DNA of 64,000 bases from Chiridota heheva (Eukaryota; Echinodermata; Holothuroidea; Apodida; Chiridotidae): the NCBI GenBank assembly GCA_020152595.1, contig JAIGNY010001671.1:908599-972598 (forward strand), given 5' to 3'. Positions 37,241 to 49,689 of this stretch are shown piece after piece (within the stretch, counting starts at the first letter, position 1; each line of letters starts with the position of its first letter). The notes beneath the pieces were generated by a model. The model made no database searches. It was not told where the DNA came from and saw only the letters and a list, made by a program, of their open reading frames with translations. The position numbers and the translations under genes were made by a program.

Positions 37241-37293
37241 GTGTGTGTGTGTGAGTGTGTATGTGTGGGTGTGTGTATGTGTGTGGGTGTGCA
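37240..37293. repeat. (GT)n microsatellite
   Basis: GTGTGTGTGTGAGTGTGTAT and following GT-rich bases. An ORF through it (VCVCECVCVGVCMC) is an artefact of the repeat. Confidence 0.9.
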
Positions 37294-37839
37294 ACTACTT
37301 CCAACCGAGGACGTTCATATGAATACACACTTGACAACCGTGGACACACCTGCAATCGAGGACCATCCTCGGTTCTGTTGGTGAAAATAAATCAGCTGAT
37401 CAGGAACGTATGAACGTGTATTGTAAATAACTACAATTTTGGACAAAATTCCTTGAAACATAGCGGGATTTGAAGGGGATCCCCTTTCCCACTTTTTTTC
37501 TCCAAATTTGTATCTTTTGCGTGGTAATTTATTGTATGTAGCATGAACTTGTTTTCCCAACACTTTCAACTTTTCCCCCTCTTTTAGTAGGCAAATCCCG
37601 CCCATGCCTTGAAACAATCACACAACCCTTTCGCCAGTTCGCTTACAATTACAAACAGTTAATTTTGATATTTGTATTTCAATTTTTCAGTAAACTTGAA
37701 AGGTAGTTCAATTAAAGGTATACTGTATTTGAAATAATCAAAGCAATGTCCCATTTCTATATTTTTCTGACAAAAGAAAAATTATTCCCGACAGCCCCCT
37801 CCCCGTCCCGGTCAAAAAGTCAAAGTTCAGGGAGCTATT

Positions 37840-38340
37840 TAACCTTTTCACTATTTTCCCTATAGTTGTGGAATCGTAAGGGTGACGTGAACATTAATGG
37901 TGTCATACAATAGGGTACAATAAAATATGAAAAACTTCAGAAGTTGTTTCAGTGATTATGGTCAAGAGTTAGTGGTCAAATATGTGATTTTAGGGGTAAT
38001 TATGAACCAATTTGTACATTTTTGTGGCATTTTAAACTTAAAAAATATGAAACCTTTACGAACCCTATGTTTCCGGTAGACTAGGGCCTAAAGGTCACAG
38101 AGCGATTGACCTTTTTCACCATTACCCTTATAGTAATGGAATGTTACGTGTGATGTGAGCATGAATGGTGTCATACATAGGGTACGATAGATGTGAACAA
38201 TTTCAGAAGCTATTTTAGTGATTAGGGTCAAGGGTCAGAGGTCGAATATGTAATTTTAGGGGGTAATTATGTACTGATTCTTACATTTTTGTGCTACTTG
38301 AAATTCGAAAGTGCAAGACTTATACCAACCCTATGTTGTA
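37840..38340. repeat. ~268-bp tandem duplication
   Basis: ACCTTTTCACTATTTTCCCT at 37,841 and CCTTTTTCACCATTACCCTT at 38,109 start two diverged copies. Both contain AATGGTGTCATACA and TAGGGTAC, then a GGTAATTATG block. Confidence 0.75.
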
Positions 38341-39184
38341 CCATGATACCTTTGTACATGAATTTGTGTCCCCTGTAAACTCTGGGGTCAAAGGTCTGCT
38401 TGTACTCCCATGGGCAGTGCGACCCATCAACATGCCCAAAGAAAGATAGCCAAGCCTGTCGCAACATCTGCTTGTACTGGAGCTCGCATGGGCAGTGCAA
38501 TCCATCAAAAGTCACAGAGCTATAGTGGCCCTGTTAGCAATTTCCCCCATTATGCTGTACGCTTGAGGTGGTGAGATCAGCAACTCTGTGGATTGCTTTC
38601 TTGTTAGCATTGTTTTCTTATAAGACAGATTTGTGAAACTTTTTAAGCACCTTGGTTTCATGTGAATTTTTGGAAGGACTGTAAATATTGCTTTTTTCAC
38701 ATTGAAAAATACAAAATAAATAATTATATCATTTCCCATTATTTTACTTCATTTATCCGTTTGCTGTGTATTCCCGCTTTTACTACACGACAGAAAACAA
38801 TACTTTGTATTGATTATGAGTGTTGTTTTTTTGCCACTGAAGCGAATCAAGCATGTTCTCAAAAGGTGGAAGACGTATAGTTTCGTACTTTAAAAAATGT
38901 ATTTGTCTGCATGTCTTAAAAGGAATGCATATAAAGACTAGTAAAAACAAAAAAAATGCTTCACATAAAGTATAATAGTTAACAGATGCATTTGGGGGAG
39001 CATATTGCCCGTTGTTTGAAATTTGGGTATAGCCAAGGGGATGTCGGGGTCTCACAATCCACGCCGCCCCTTCCCACCAAGCCCTTCACTCTAAAAATGG
39101 TAAAGTAAGGTAAGGAAAATAAAGGTCCCCTGCTACACACCTAGTGAAGATTAGTATGTAAAACTAAATGGTTCAAGTGATCAC

Positions 39185-39660
39185 GATTTGGAAAAGTTAC
39201 ATCATGATTCGATGTGGGAGAGGAGTGTTGGTTTGGCAAAAGTTAGAAAGATGGTATTGGTGGGTGTTTCGACAGTCTCTCTAGAGGACAATACGATGGG
39301 CGTTAGTAATGTGTTGGCTAGCAAGTTCCTCAACAAGGTCTTCCGTGGTCAAGTAGGCAAGGTCTCTGGTTCTGATGACGCCTTTGCTGGAGTTCAGGGA
39401 ACGATGGGGGGTGACTGTAACGTCTATACCAGCATTAGCTAGGGTTTTGGTGGTGAGGAGGGTGGTGGCTTGAGTGTCCCTGGTGCGACCTTGGGGAGGG
39501 TACCAACAAGGCCATGGAGCGCCTTGTGTATAAAGAAAGGGGAAACTTTTTTTGCAACTGTCTGGTTTATTAGTGGCCTGCTGGTATGATTCGAATTTTG
39601 AAGACTGGGGCTGATGAATGGTCGATGGAGGTAGCAGGTGGGTCACGGGGAGAGAGTGTC
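39185..39660 (-). pseudogene. Non-LTR retrotransposon ORF1 fragment
   Basis: The minus-strand frame reads TPHRSLNSSKGVIRTRDLAY, then LTTEDLVEELASQHITNAHR. In a continuing frame it gives NTIFLTFAKPTLLSHI. The block 'KGVIR.RDL....EE.LVE.L..Q.VT.A.RI' is typical of ORF1 (RNA-binding, gag-like) proteins of jockey/I-type non-LTR elements, ahead of their CCHC knuckles. The knuckles themselves are missing: the frame stops at the edge. Probably a family relative of the RT/RNase H relic at 18-20 kb, though this cannot be shown here. Confidence 0.75.
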
Positions 39661-39764
39661 AAGGTCAAGGCAGAAGGGTTTTGTCATTATGAAAAAAAAA
39701 CCAAGGGCCGAGAGACCCTTATTCAGATAATATGACTGTACTGTAGCCATACGCATCGGCTGTA

Positions 39765-40680
39765 CACATGGCATCACTTCCTGGATCCCACATGGCATCA
39801 CTTCCTGTATCCCACATGGCATCTCTCCCTATGTCCCCCATGGCATCCCACCTTATTTCCCGCATCAGTGGCTTCCCACCTGACGTCTCACATGACATCC
39901 CACCTTGGATCCCACCATGTTCCACATGGTATCCCTCTCAATGTCCCAATGACTTCCTACTTTATGTCCCACATGGCATCACATCCTGTGTCTATATGGC
40001 TTTCAACCCGATGTCCCATATAGCCTCCTACCCTATGTCACACATGACATCCCAACCTATGTCACACTCTTGTGCTACTCGTGGCATCCCACCCCATGTC
40101 ACACATGACATTCCACCGTTTCACATGGCATCTCACCCCATGTCCCACATGACATCCACCCCATGTCCCACATGACATCCTATAGGCTCCATAAGAAGTC
40201 TCATCCTAACTATCACAGTCCCTGATTGAGCATACTATGTATGAAAGTGTCAGTTCATATACAGTAACAACTTGTATGCAAATGACTTGTTAAATAAGGA
40301 AAAAAGGCGGAGTCAAATAACTATGCCTGATATAGCCCTTGGTGTATAACACACGGTATATATTATATCATATGTTCTGCATGGCATTCCACCCCATGTC
40401 CCGCATGGCATCCCACTCCATGTCCCCATATAAGCTCCATAAGTCTCATCTTAGCTATCATTTCCTGATTGAGCATATACTATGTATGAAAGTGTCAGTT
40501 CATATAACAACTTGTATGCAAATGCTTTGTTAAATAAGGAAAAAAAGCGGGGTCAAATAACTATGCCTGATATAGCCCTTGGTGTATAACACACGGTATA
40601 TATTATATCATATGTTCTGCATGGCCCCATCCATGTCCCACATGGCATCCCTCCCTACTGTATGTCCAAATGCAGTTACA
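39765..40680. repeat. Degenerate CATCCCACATGTCCC-type repeat with a ~245-bp duplication
   Basis: Short words (CACATGGCATCAC, CCATGTCCCACATGGCATCC) repeat irregularly from 39,765. A larger block is duplicated: CTCCATAAGAAGTCTCATCC ... GCCCTTGGTGTATAACACAC ... ATGTTCTGCATGGC at about 40,185-40,385 and again at about 40,432-40,625. The plus-strand ORF with MASLPGSHMA-like repeats is a by-product. Confidence 0.8.
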
Positions 40681-41194
40681 CCACATCACAGTCCCTGACT
40701 CAACATACTAAACAAACAAAATGTCTGGTCAGTTCATATACCGTAGCAACATTATGCAAATGACCACAATAATAAAGGCGGAGTTTAATATTCATGCCTT
40801 ATACAAAAACGCCTAATTATTTTGAAAATTTTAAATCTCCAGTGCTACGAGAGAGATGCTTGAGGATCTCTTAAAAATATTGCAAAATAATATTATTTTA
40901 CAGTTATCTTCTAGGAAAATATTAAATGTTTTGTAGACTTTTTAAGGAAACTAGTCTTTAATCTGTCTTTAGTGTCTCTGAAAAACTATAACATTTTGTG
41001 AGGAAATTGTAAACTTCCATAAGGATATCTGAAGAAACTTAACTTTTTCTGAGGAACTCTGAAGAAACTTTAATATTTTCTGAGAATTCTCAAAAAACTT
41101 TTTTCTGAGGAAATCTCAGGAAAAATTGTGGACGGCCAGGCCAGACGACGAAATCGCCATTACATAGGTTTGCATGCTCACCAAAATGGTCCCG
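40681..41194. other. Intergenic sequence, nothing recognised
   Basis: AT-rich DNA with repeated TTTTCTGAGGAA-like words near 41,040-41,120. Confidence 0.4.
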
Positions 41195-41750
41195 CTTCAG
41201 TTTATGGTTCTTTTATCAAACAGACAGGTTGTTCTTAATTTGTATAAGCAGTTAGTCAGGCCTCACTTGAGTATGCTATTCAGGCTTAGAGTCCCTTTTA
41301 TGAGAAGGCTAAGTTCATTTTTTTAGCACGTTCAGCGAAGAGCCACTAGACTTATTCCCGAAGTAAGGAATCTCTCTTATGAATCTAGGTTGCGAATTCT
41401 TGGTTTGACCATGCTTGAGTTAAAAAGAGTACGTGTCGATATGAATTAGGTTTTTAAGTTCCTATCTGGTAGTGATGCTTCGACTTCCTGTTATTTCTTG
41501 CATGTTTCAGCTAATCCTCATGTGACACGTGGTAACAGTTTGAAGTTGACCAAAGAGTTCTAATGGATAGATATTTGATGTTTTAGCTTTTCATAAAGAT
41601 TTGTTAATGAGTGGAATGCTTTGCCTAAGTGGGTAGTTAGCTTCAATTCTCATAGTTGCCTGAGTGGGTAGTTAGTTCAATTCTCATCACAATTTCAAGG
41701 TCAACATTGATAAGTTCTTTACCAACTCTGGGCGTCTTTTTATTTTTTTG
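41195..41750 (+). pseudogene. Non-LTR retrotransposon RT C-terminal fragment
   Basis: Plus-strand frames give ASLEYAIQA and SPFYEKAKF, then NLSYESRLRIL-like and GLTMLELKRVRVDMN blocks. This is the familiar 'RPHLEYAIQAWSP...L.RVQRRATR.IP..R.L.YE.RL..LGL..LE.RR.R.D' tail of CR1-like reverse transcriptases. Several stops and frame changes make it a relic. Confidence 0.75.
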
Positions 41751-42254
41751 TTGTGGTGGTGGTGATGATGATGTTAGTTTGGGCTTTTCATCGGGTGACT
41801 AATCCTTCTTACCCCCTAAAAATAGAGAAAATCATTTAGAAAAATTGAAAGAAAAAGTTCTGATTTGTGTAAAGCAGACAATGATCATATTTAAGGAAAT
41901 GGGTCCCACAAATTGCATTATTATACAATGGGTCCCAAAATTGTTTATTTGTGATGCTATAGTGAAGGTAACATTCCAAATGTACCTACCAAACATTATG
42001 TGGATCCTCCAATATTCCTGGAGGAAGGATGAATTCAGGGAGTGGAGAAAAAAAGGGAGGGGGGGAGCTAGAAGTCAGTAGAGGATGAACTTAAAGAACA
42101 ATTTGTAGAAAAAGGTCCATGGGGCACGATTGCAACCTACTATGCATAAATTCACTCTCAACAGAACTGGAACTTTGATCAACTAACTCTAAATTGAAAT
42201 AAAACGTTTTTAGGACTTGTTTAGCACACATTAACATGACCTTCACATAAAAAA
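41751..42254. other. Intergenic sequence, nothing recognised
   Basis: Short GGTGGTGATGATGATG stretch near 41,755; otherwise featureless. Confidence 0.4.
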
Positions 42255-42560
42255 ATGTGAAAGCATTAAGTGTGTATACCAAAGCGTGTCAGTTGGGTAG
42301 AGGTGGTAAAAATGTGAAAGCATTAAGTATGTATACCAAAGTGTATCAGTTGAGGTAAAAAAGAAAGCATTGTATGTAAAAATGTAAAATGTGAAAGCAT
42401 TAAGTATGTATACCAAAGCGTATCAGTTGGGTAGAGGTGGTAAAAATGTGAAAGCATTAAGTATGTATGGCAAAGCGTATCAGTTGGGTAGAGGTGGTAA
42501 AAATGTGAAAGCATTAAGTATGTATGGCAAAGTGTATCAGTTGGGTAGAGGTGGTGTGCA
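42255..42560. repeat. 57-bp minisatellite, about 5 copies
   Basis: Units GTGAAAGCATTAAGTATGTA followed by CAAAGCGTATCAGTTGGGTA and GAGGTGGTAAAAAT. The period is 57 bp (42,448 to 42,505), a multiple of three. A plus-strand ORF therefore repeats KALSMYGKAYQLGRGGKNV, but no flanking coding sequence supports a gene. Confidence 0.9.
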
Positions 42561-42769
42561 GTTACTCTGCATAAATACCCAACAACACCATTTGATTATA
42601 ACCCCTGCAGAGCAATTACCACCCCTTGTTTGTGTTTGGATATTGTATCATGTACTATTCGTTCTCTCCATTGTTTAATGTTGTCCAAATTCAAATATTT
42701 CCTCCATGAACAAGTTTGCAAAATGATACCAAGTTTGATTTTTAAACTAAAGTTTTGGGAAATTTTGAC

Positions 42770-42845
42770 CAGTTTGGGAAAATTTTTGGCTAATTTTCGG
42801 AACAATTTGGCCAATTTTCGGAAACGTTTAGCCAATTTTGGAAAA
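42770..42845. repeat. Short GCCAATTTTCGGAA-type direct repeats
   Basis: TTGGCTAATTTTCGGAACAA, TTGGCCAATTTTCGGAAACG and TTAGCCAATTTTGGAAAA follow each other. A small tandem array with no coding role seen. Confidence 0.7.
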
Positions 42846-43264
42846 TTTAACCAAAATATCTTGTCATTTTATCACATTTTGCATTTTTATGTTAATAATT
42901 TTTCAATTTCAGCCCCTAATTGAGAAGAAAGGTGCAGTTTTCCCCTACCCTGCTTCTGGGTGGTAAGCCTCTCCACTATTTGTTTTGTTATTTTCCATTT
43001 TCCCGTTGCACCCTGCATTTACTTATAATTTACAACTTCATTCCATTGCTATAAAGTCTTTGCAATTATTATCATTGGAAGAATGCAGAAAAATAACATC
43101 TACATATATAATCTGTGTGAAATTCAAATATCTATATTTAAGTCACCTTTGATATATTTTTCACAATATGATTATCATCATCACAATCATATTCATAATA
43201 ATAGACTCATTGCATACATACCATTCACAGAATGTTCATGGTGCAATTAACAATTAAAAAATTA

Positions 43265-44455
43265 AAGGGCCTACAAATAATACATAACAATACAAGGGCC
43301 TACAAATAATACATAGTAATACAAGGACCTACAAATAATACATAATAATACAAAGGACCTGCAAATAATACATGGGCCTACAAATAATACATAATAATAC
43401 AAGTTCAACAAATACATAATAATACATAATAATACAGGGCCTACAAATAATACATAATAATACAAGGGCCTACAAATAATACATAATAATACAAGGGCCT
43501 ACAAATAATACATAGTAATACAAGGACCTACAAATAATACATAATAATACAAGGACCTACAAATAATACATAATAATAATACAAGGACTACAAATACAAA
43601 TACAAATACATAATAATACAAGGACCTACAAATAATACATATCAATACAAGGACCTACAAATAATATAATAATAATACAAGGGCCTACAAATAATACATA
43701 ATAATACAAGGACCTACAAATAATAAGACCTACAAATAATAATAATACAAGGGCCTACAAATAATACATAATAATACAAGGGCCTACAAAAACATAATTA
43801 ATACAAGGACCTACAAATAATACATAATAATACAAGGGCCTACAAATAATAATAATACAAGGGCCTACAAATAATACATAATAATACAAGGGCCTACAAA
43901 TAATACAAATAATACAAGGGCCTACAAATACATAATAATACAAGGGCCTACAAATAATACATAATAAAAATAGCCACAAATAATAATACAAGGGCCTACA
44001 AATAATACATAATAATACAAGGGCCAAATAATACATAATAATAAGGGCCTACAAATAACAAATAATACAAGGGCCTACATAATAATACATAATACAAATA
44101 ATAACAAGGGCCTACAAATAATAATAATACAGCCTACATAATAATACAATACATAATAATACAAGGGCCTACAAAAATAATACAAATAATGCATAAAGGG
44201 CCTACAAATAATACATAATAATACAAGGGCCTACAAATAATACAAGGGCCTACAAATAATACATAATAATACAAGGGCCTACAAATAATACATAATAATA
44301 CAAGGGCCTACAAATAATACATAATAATACAAGGGCCTACAAATAATACATAATAATACAAGGGCCTACAAATAATACATAATAATACAAGGGCCTACAA
44401 ATAATACATAATAATACAAGGGCCTACAAATAACACATAATAATACAATCAATGA
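43265..44455. repeat. 29-bp minisatellite, about 40 copies
   Basis: Units ACAAGGGCCTACAAATAATA then CATAATAAT, with GGG/GGA variation and many shortened units in the middle (43,700-44,200). The right end (44,215-44,450) is the most regular, suggesting recent expansion there. Minus-strand ORFs (MYYYVLFVGPCI-like) are by-products. Confidence 0.95.
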
Positions 44456-44759
44456 AAGAAGGTACAAAATAATGTAAAAGCTTTTGTTATTAAATGGAAT
44501 TTTAATCTAGAGAGCTTTTAAGGGGTTCCAAAGGGGGTCGGTTCCAAAGGCGAGGGGCAAAAACAATGAAGGACCTATCCCCAAGAATGCTTTGACTTAT
44601 TTTCAGATAATAAAAGTTGAAAGCTGGACCTTAGATAATGAGAGAGGTATAAATACATAAGTCTGAAATATATTTTGGACTTTTTTTTTTAGTGATTTAT
44701 AAACAGGAGAATTGTATACATAATATGATTTTGTACAGACAGCCAAAGTAAGTTTCTTA

Positions 44760-45283
44760 AGACAAGGTAGAATTAACAACATAATTACCAATATAACTCC
44801 AAAATTTCACATAAAACTTATAATTAACTTACGAACAATTGTATGTGACTTTCTATATTTCTCCAGAGAGGCAAAGTATGCTGTATTCTTTCACCATTAT
44901 TTAAAACAATTAGCTTTAACTCTGATTATGACACCCTCTGCCATTTTATTATGTAAATCTTCTAATTTGCCCTTTGTGTCATTCAAATGCATAAATAAGG
45001 AGTCTCTTACCGAGAGGCACAACTCACCATTGATGCTAATATTCAACTGAATTATCCTATTTGTATGATCAGCGATCAAACCTTTATTTTGCTTCATCTT
45101 ATCTTTAGAATACTTTTGACAATAATGGCACATCTTATACTTCCATTCCCATTGCATCCTAGCATAAGAAAAATCTTTTACTTCATTCCTCCATATTTGT
45201 ATAAGTAGAATCAATTTTGAACATAGCACTTTATCATCACAGAGAGAGTTTCCAGTAAGTACAACCTTTAGTATGCAAGTCAT
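44760..45283 (-). pseudogene. L1/Tx1-like LINE fragment (linker before RT)
   Basis: The minus-strand frame from 45,283 contains IWRNEVKDFSYARMQ, then KGKLEDLHNKMAEGVIIRVK. After a frame change it reads NTAYFASLEKYRKSHT. This follows the L1/Tx1 pattern '..K..IR.FSI.Y.K....L......L...KA.GA.IRSR..W...GE.NTKYF..LEK'. The RT catalytic region itself is not present. It ends 30-40 bp from the start of the LTR at 45,318. Confidence 0.65.
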
Positions 45284-45418
45284 GTGACAAACAATAACTC
45301 AACAGCTGATAGGTCTGTGTTAGGGATTTGCCGTATGATTCTTATACTGTAGCAAATAGATTTGTGTTATGCTACCTTTGGGTATACGGTCGAGGTATTG
45401 TATTGGTACGCATGGATG

Positions 45419-47511
45419 GGCAAGGCTGCCACTCGTAGGGCGATCCCCTACCCTACGGTAGAGGAATTTAGTCAATTGTAGGGGGTAGAGGGGCACCTAC
45501 GGGGAAAACGGCAATACTGTAGGGAGGAGTGGGGGGATTCACAAATTTTCAACAAAATTGATTGAAATAATGTTTTTTTATATGCTAGATAGACAGAAAA
45601 CAACGTCAATATAAATATCAAATTTCCCAACGATTAATACATTTTAAGTATGAAGTCATAGTCGTAAACCAAAGTTCTTAGAATTTCAAGCAAATCTTGT
45701 ATCCCGCACTTCTATATTTCTTGCTAAATATGAAGCTATTGTATCATACCCATACATTCTCAGAATATATTCCCTGCAGATCCCTGCACGCAGCCCCCAA
45801 AGTCTGCAGTAAGAATAGACTTCAGTGATCGGCTTTTGTAGAACAGGTTATGGTTGTAAAGGTGTAAACAGAATGTACATACACCAGCCAAGGAGGAAGA
45901 GACACGTAAAACCAGCAAACTCTTCTTAACCCCATGCCAAAGAGTGTCCCAAAGAAAATATCACTATTTTACTTGTGCAGAAAGGACAGATAAATGGTAA
46001 GAAATAAATATTTTCACGTAGAATGCATGATAGGCATAGAGGAAAAGGGACAGGGGCCCCCACTCTCAAAGCTGGGGCAAACACCCTTCCGCCCCTACTT
46101 TGTGAACCATTTAATCAAGAAAATTGGCAACTTTGAGTAAATCTGCTAATTGTGGTTGGAAACATGCAAAATAACTAAAAGAACCTTTAAAGCCTCGGTC
46201 TGCAAATTTCACTAAAGGTAGGCATTTCTATTTTGTGCTTTTCACATTTTTTTTCACATTCACATCAAATTTTGACATCAACCCAAGGCTAAGCCACCTG
46301 CATGCCAACGCAAGGCATGGAGTGGGCATATGCTGAGGCTGCAGGAGAATTTGACTGAGTATACGTCTCTAGACTTCGAAGGGGCTCGGTGAGCTTGTGA
46401 CTAGCTTTGAAAACAGGAGTAACTTGCCATTCCTCCCACTGCTTGAAGATTGAGTCGGAACTGCCTCTCTACTCAAGCATTATATGAAATATAGTTGAAG
46501 TTTAACAAGTAAAGACCAGCCCGTCAAGCTTTGTTGAGCTTATCATTATTGTATATAATTATTATTATCACGATAATACTTTTTATTTTTCTTCCTTTTT
46601 CCGGACTTGTTATAATTCAACCTGACAAAAATTTCACACGTATTTCATATATGAAATGCACGTGGGAAACGTGCATTTCATATAGGAAACATGTGTGATT
46701 TTGGCCATTTGACATATACAATTTGAAATTTCACACATATTTGAATTATATGTGAAATATGTGAATTTCATTCCATAGGTGATACTTATTTAACTAATTA
46801 TTAATATTTCATATAATTAACTTATATGAAATGCTTTTGTTTCATATGTGAGAAAACAATTTCATATATGAATTTAGCATTTCATATATGAAATTGGGCA
46901 TTTCATATATAAAATACGTGGGTATGCGGAGCATTCCCAGGCATATATTTGAACAGCTTTTATACTTATTGTTTTCGGTAGAATTTTGGCTCATTTCTTA
47001 CCCAAGGTTGAGATAAGAAAGTCATGTAGACTTGTTGAGTTCTTTCTACAGATCATGGCTTGCAGTTTTGCAGACAGATTTTTCTAACACTTCAAACATG
47101 CAGTGGGCAAGAGCCAGCAGTTACAGGCAGTCAGGGTTGAACTTTAACAAAGTGATCATTCCAAAACACATTTAGCCTTGACTTAAAACTGTTAATTGAT
47201 GGGGCACTAACAACATGATCATTCAAAAGTATTGATGATGTGAGAAGTGTCGTGTTGTCCTGCATCTAGCTTTTTTTAATTTCAAAGTTGTTCTCATAAC
47301 TGTTGTAATCCATGAACATTATAGTTTTTAGAGCTTTGTATATGCATTGAATATTTTTGTTTTTATGAGACTGGCAGAACTCGCTCTTCATAATATAATG
47401 TACACAACCTACATTTTTCTTTTGTTGTCATTTTATTCTCCTGGAACAGCTCATCCAATTCTTGTGTGACCACTTCGGCAACATCTGGTCATCATTTTGT
47501 CCATTTCATTT
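45419..47511. mobile_element. ~2.1-kb insertion inside the left LTR
   Basis: Absent from the inverted LTR copy at 58,746-59,213. It contains no recognised ORF. A cluster of ATTTCATATATGAAAT palindromes lies at 46,635-46,930. I did not find clear terminal repeats, so its class is open, and it could be more than one insertion. Confidence 0.55.
46635..46930. repeat. Cluster of CATATATG-centred palindromes
   Basis: ATTTCATATATGAAAT-type words occur at least six times, along with ACGTGGGAAACGT and TATGTGAAATATGTG. Each is nearly self-complementary, so the region could form many small cruciforms or serve as repeated binding sites. Confidence 0.7.
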
Positions 47512-48299
47512 GAAGGTCATAAAAAGAAATAATCAACTGTGTTGTATTTTTGGGTGTGCTAAACAACAAATTGTTTTGTACGATTTGGATTTTAGTTACT
47601 ACAAGATTTGGATATTATTTGGATTAGGCCTACAAAGTTCTAACATTAGGCCTAGGCCTATTTGGATTACAAAGTTATGACACTATTTGGATTACAAAGT
47701 TATGATATCATTTGGATTAGGCCTACAAAGTTTTAACATTAGGCCTAGGCCTATTTGGATTACGAAGTTATGACACAATTTGGATTACAAAGTTATGACA
47801 TCATTTGGATTAGGCCTACGAAGTTATAACATTAGGCAGGCCTATTTGGATTACAAAGTTAGGATTTGGATTACAAAGTTATGACATCATTTGGATTAGG
47901 CCTAACACGAAGTTATAACATTAGGCAGGCCTATTTGGATTACAAAGTTATGACATTATTTAGATTACAAAGTTATGACATCATTTGGAAAGTGGATTAT
48001 AATGTCACTAACGTTACTGTATTTGGATTGCGATATGATTTGGACAGCTTGCTTGCAGATTAATGGAATAATGATCAAACCATCACAACTGAGGCGTGTG
48101 TTTATGTTTAACTACCAGAATTACAGTAGTTGAAGATACAAAACAAGTTTGTGTGAAGTAAGGATAGGCCATAGCCTGGGTCTATATTTCAAACATGTCA
48201 AGTCGAAGTATCGTAAGGTACCAACGAAAGCATGAACAATTTGAAGTGCATATAGTGATCCAGGAACTGTTAGTCGTGGTGTTCGTCTCAATTTGAGGC

Positions 48300-49620
48300 C
48301 AAAGCAACTCAATCCAAACATTGCAAAAGATGTTAAAGCAGAACGTGTGCGTGTTTTGTGCCGTAGTTGAGGGGGGTATGCATCTGATTAAGCGTAAAAT
48401 TAGCAGTTTTATGGAATCGGCCCAAAAGGAGCCCCTTATCATGTCTGAGGTAACAAACAATCTAGAGTATTTTGAAGAAGCTTTTTCTCAATTTGACATG
48501 TCACATAAGGAATCTATAACTGTGGTCACTGCGTTTGAACCAGGCAAGAAAGATTTTTATGAACATCATTATGGTGATATGGAAAATATCCTCATATGAG
48601 CCGGAGGTAAATATCGTTACATGCAAATCAAAGGTCAGTTGATTTAGAAGATAGCGTCTCTCAGGCTTTCAGTTCAAGAGCAGCTTCTGAAGTATCAAGT
48701 GCGTCCAGCGCCATGTGCCAAAGCCGCAGCTAAAAGAGCAGGAATCCAAGCAAAAGCCCTTCTACTTGATCAGCAAGAGGAAACTGAACTTAGACAATTT
48801 GAAATAAGAATGAAATTAAAACCACAAAGGGAACTTACTAGGCTACGAGTTGAAGAAGCCGAGGCAGAGGCTGCATGACGGAGGGCAGAAACTGAACAAC
48901 TTACAATACATGAAGAATTGGAAAAGAAGAACAGAGAACTAAAATAAAGTTAATCTGTCTGAAAATTCAGGCAGAGATAGAGGCAGCAGATGCTGAGGAA
49001 AAAACATTAGTCAGGTATTCCAATGGTAATGAATTAGAAATTGAACTTAAAAAGATGCATGTAAGACAATGTGACTAACATTGGACAGCCTATTCCTTCA
49101 TCAGAAAATAAGCATAATATAACGTGTCTTATAGATAATGTATTAGATGCCCTTGTGCCAAATACTATGTCAACCCCAAGTACTCCCCTGGCTTCAGGAC
49201 TTGTGATGTCAAATACCATGAATCCTAATGTGACTATGTTATGTCATCAAATAGGAAACAGATCGTATTGTAACTAATTCAGATCTTGTAAATCAATAGT
49301 CAAATTGGTGAAATACGAGGCCGCAACATAAAGTCTTAACTAATTCTCCCATAAATGGTCAGATTACAAGGGTACATCGATTTCAGGACTGTCTGCAGGG
49401 TACTGTCAGATATGCCACCAACCTCAAGTGAACAAATCTATACATCTCTACTCAACTCACTGGCATAGTCATGGCCGTCATCAGTTTCATGCAAAGAGTC
49501 ACCAATAGACTTACTTGTTGATCAACAGACTGAGATGCCAAAGGTTTCTAGATCACCGAAGTGGAAAGAAGATCATGGTGGTAAAGTTCCAGGTGTCTAC
49601 GAGGTTTATCCAGCTGGTGC
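48300..49620 (+). pseudogene. BEL/Pao gag-like region, decayed
   Basis: Starting just after the left LTR, plus-strand frames give LIKRKISSFMESAQKEPLIM, VTNNLEYFEEAFSQFDMSH and a Glu/Lys/Ala-rich coiled stretch with QAEIEAADAEEKTLVRY. The order and character match BEL/Pao gag N-termini (helical, then E/K-rich). Stops and frame changes are frequent. The element is dead. Confidence 0.65.
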
Positions 49621-49689
49621 AAGTTGAATAAAGTTAATTCTCAAGATAGAATGGTGAAGATAATAAATAGATTACCTATCTACATACAG

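Larger units (their letters stand above)
45318..48087 (+). mobile_element. LTR of a BEL/Pao element (left copy, interrupted)
   Basis: Begins TGTTAGGGATTTGCCGTATG and ends ...CCATCACA, so it has the TG...CA ends of an LTR. The same sequence lies inverted at 58,746-59,213 (468 bp). The first ~100 bp (to about 45,418) and the last ~575 bp (from about 47,512) align with the right copy. About 2.1 kb in between is extra and must be an insertion. The tail has expanded short repeats TTTGGATTACAAAGTTATGA with AGGCCTAGGCCTA strings. It directly precedes gag-like sequence. Confidence 0.75.

Noticed and set aside
39768..40175. 135-codon ORF with MASHPMSHM-type repeats
   Set aside because: Translation of a degenerate short-word repeat.
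43271..44036. Membrane-protein-like ORFs (MYYYVLFVGPCI)
   Set aside because: Reverse-strand reading of the 29-bp minisatellite.
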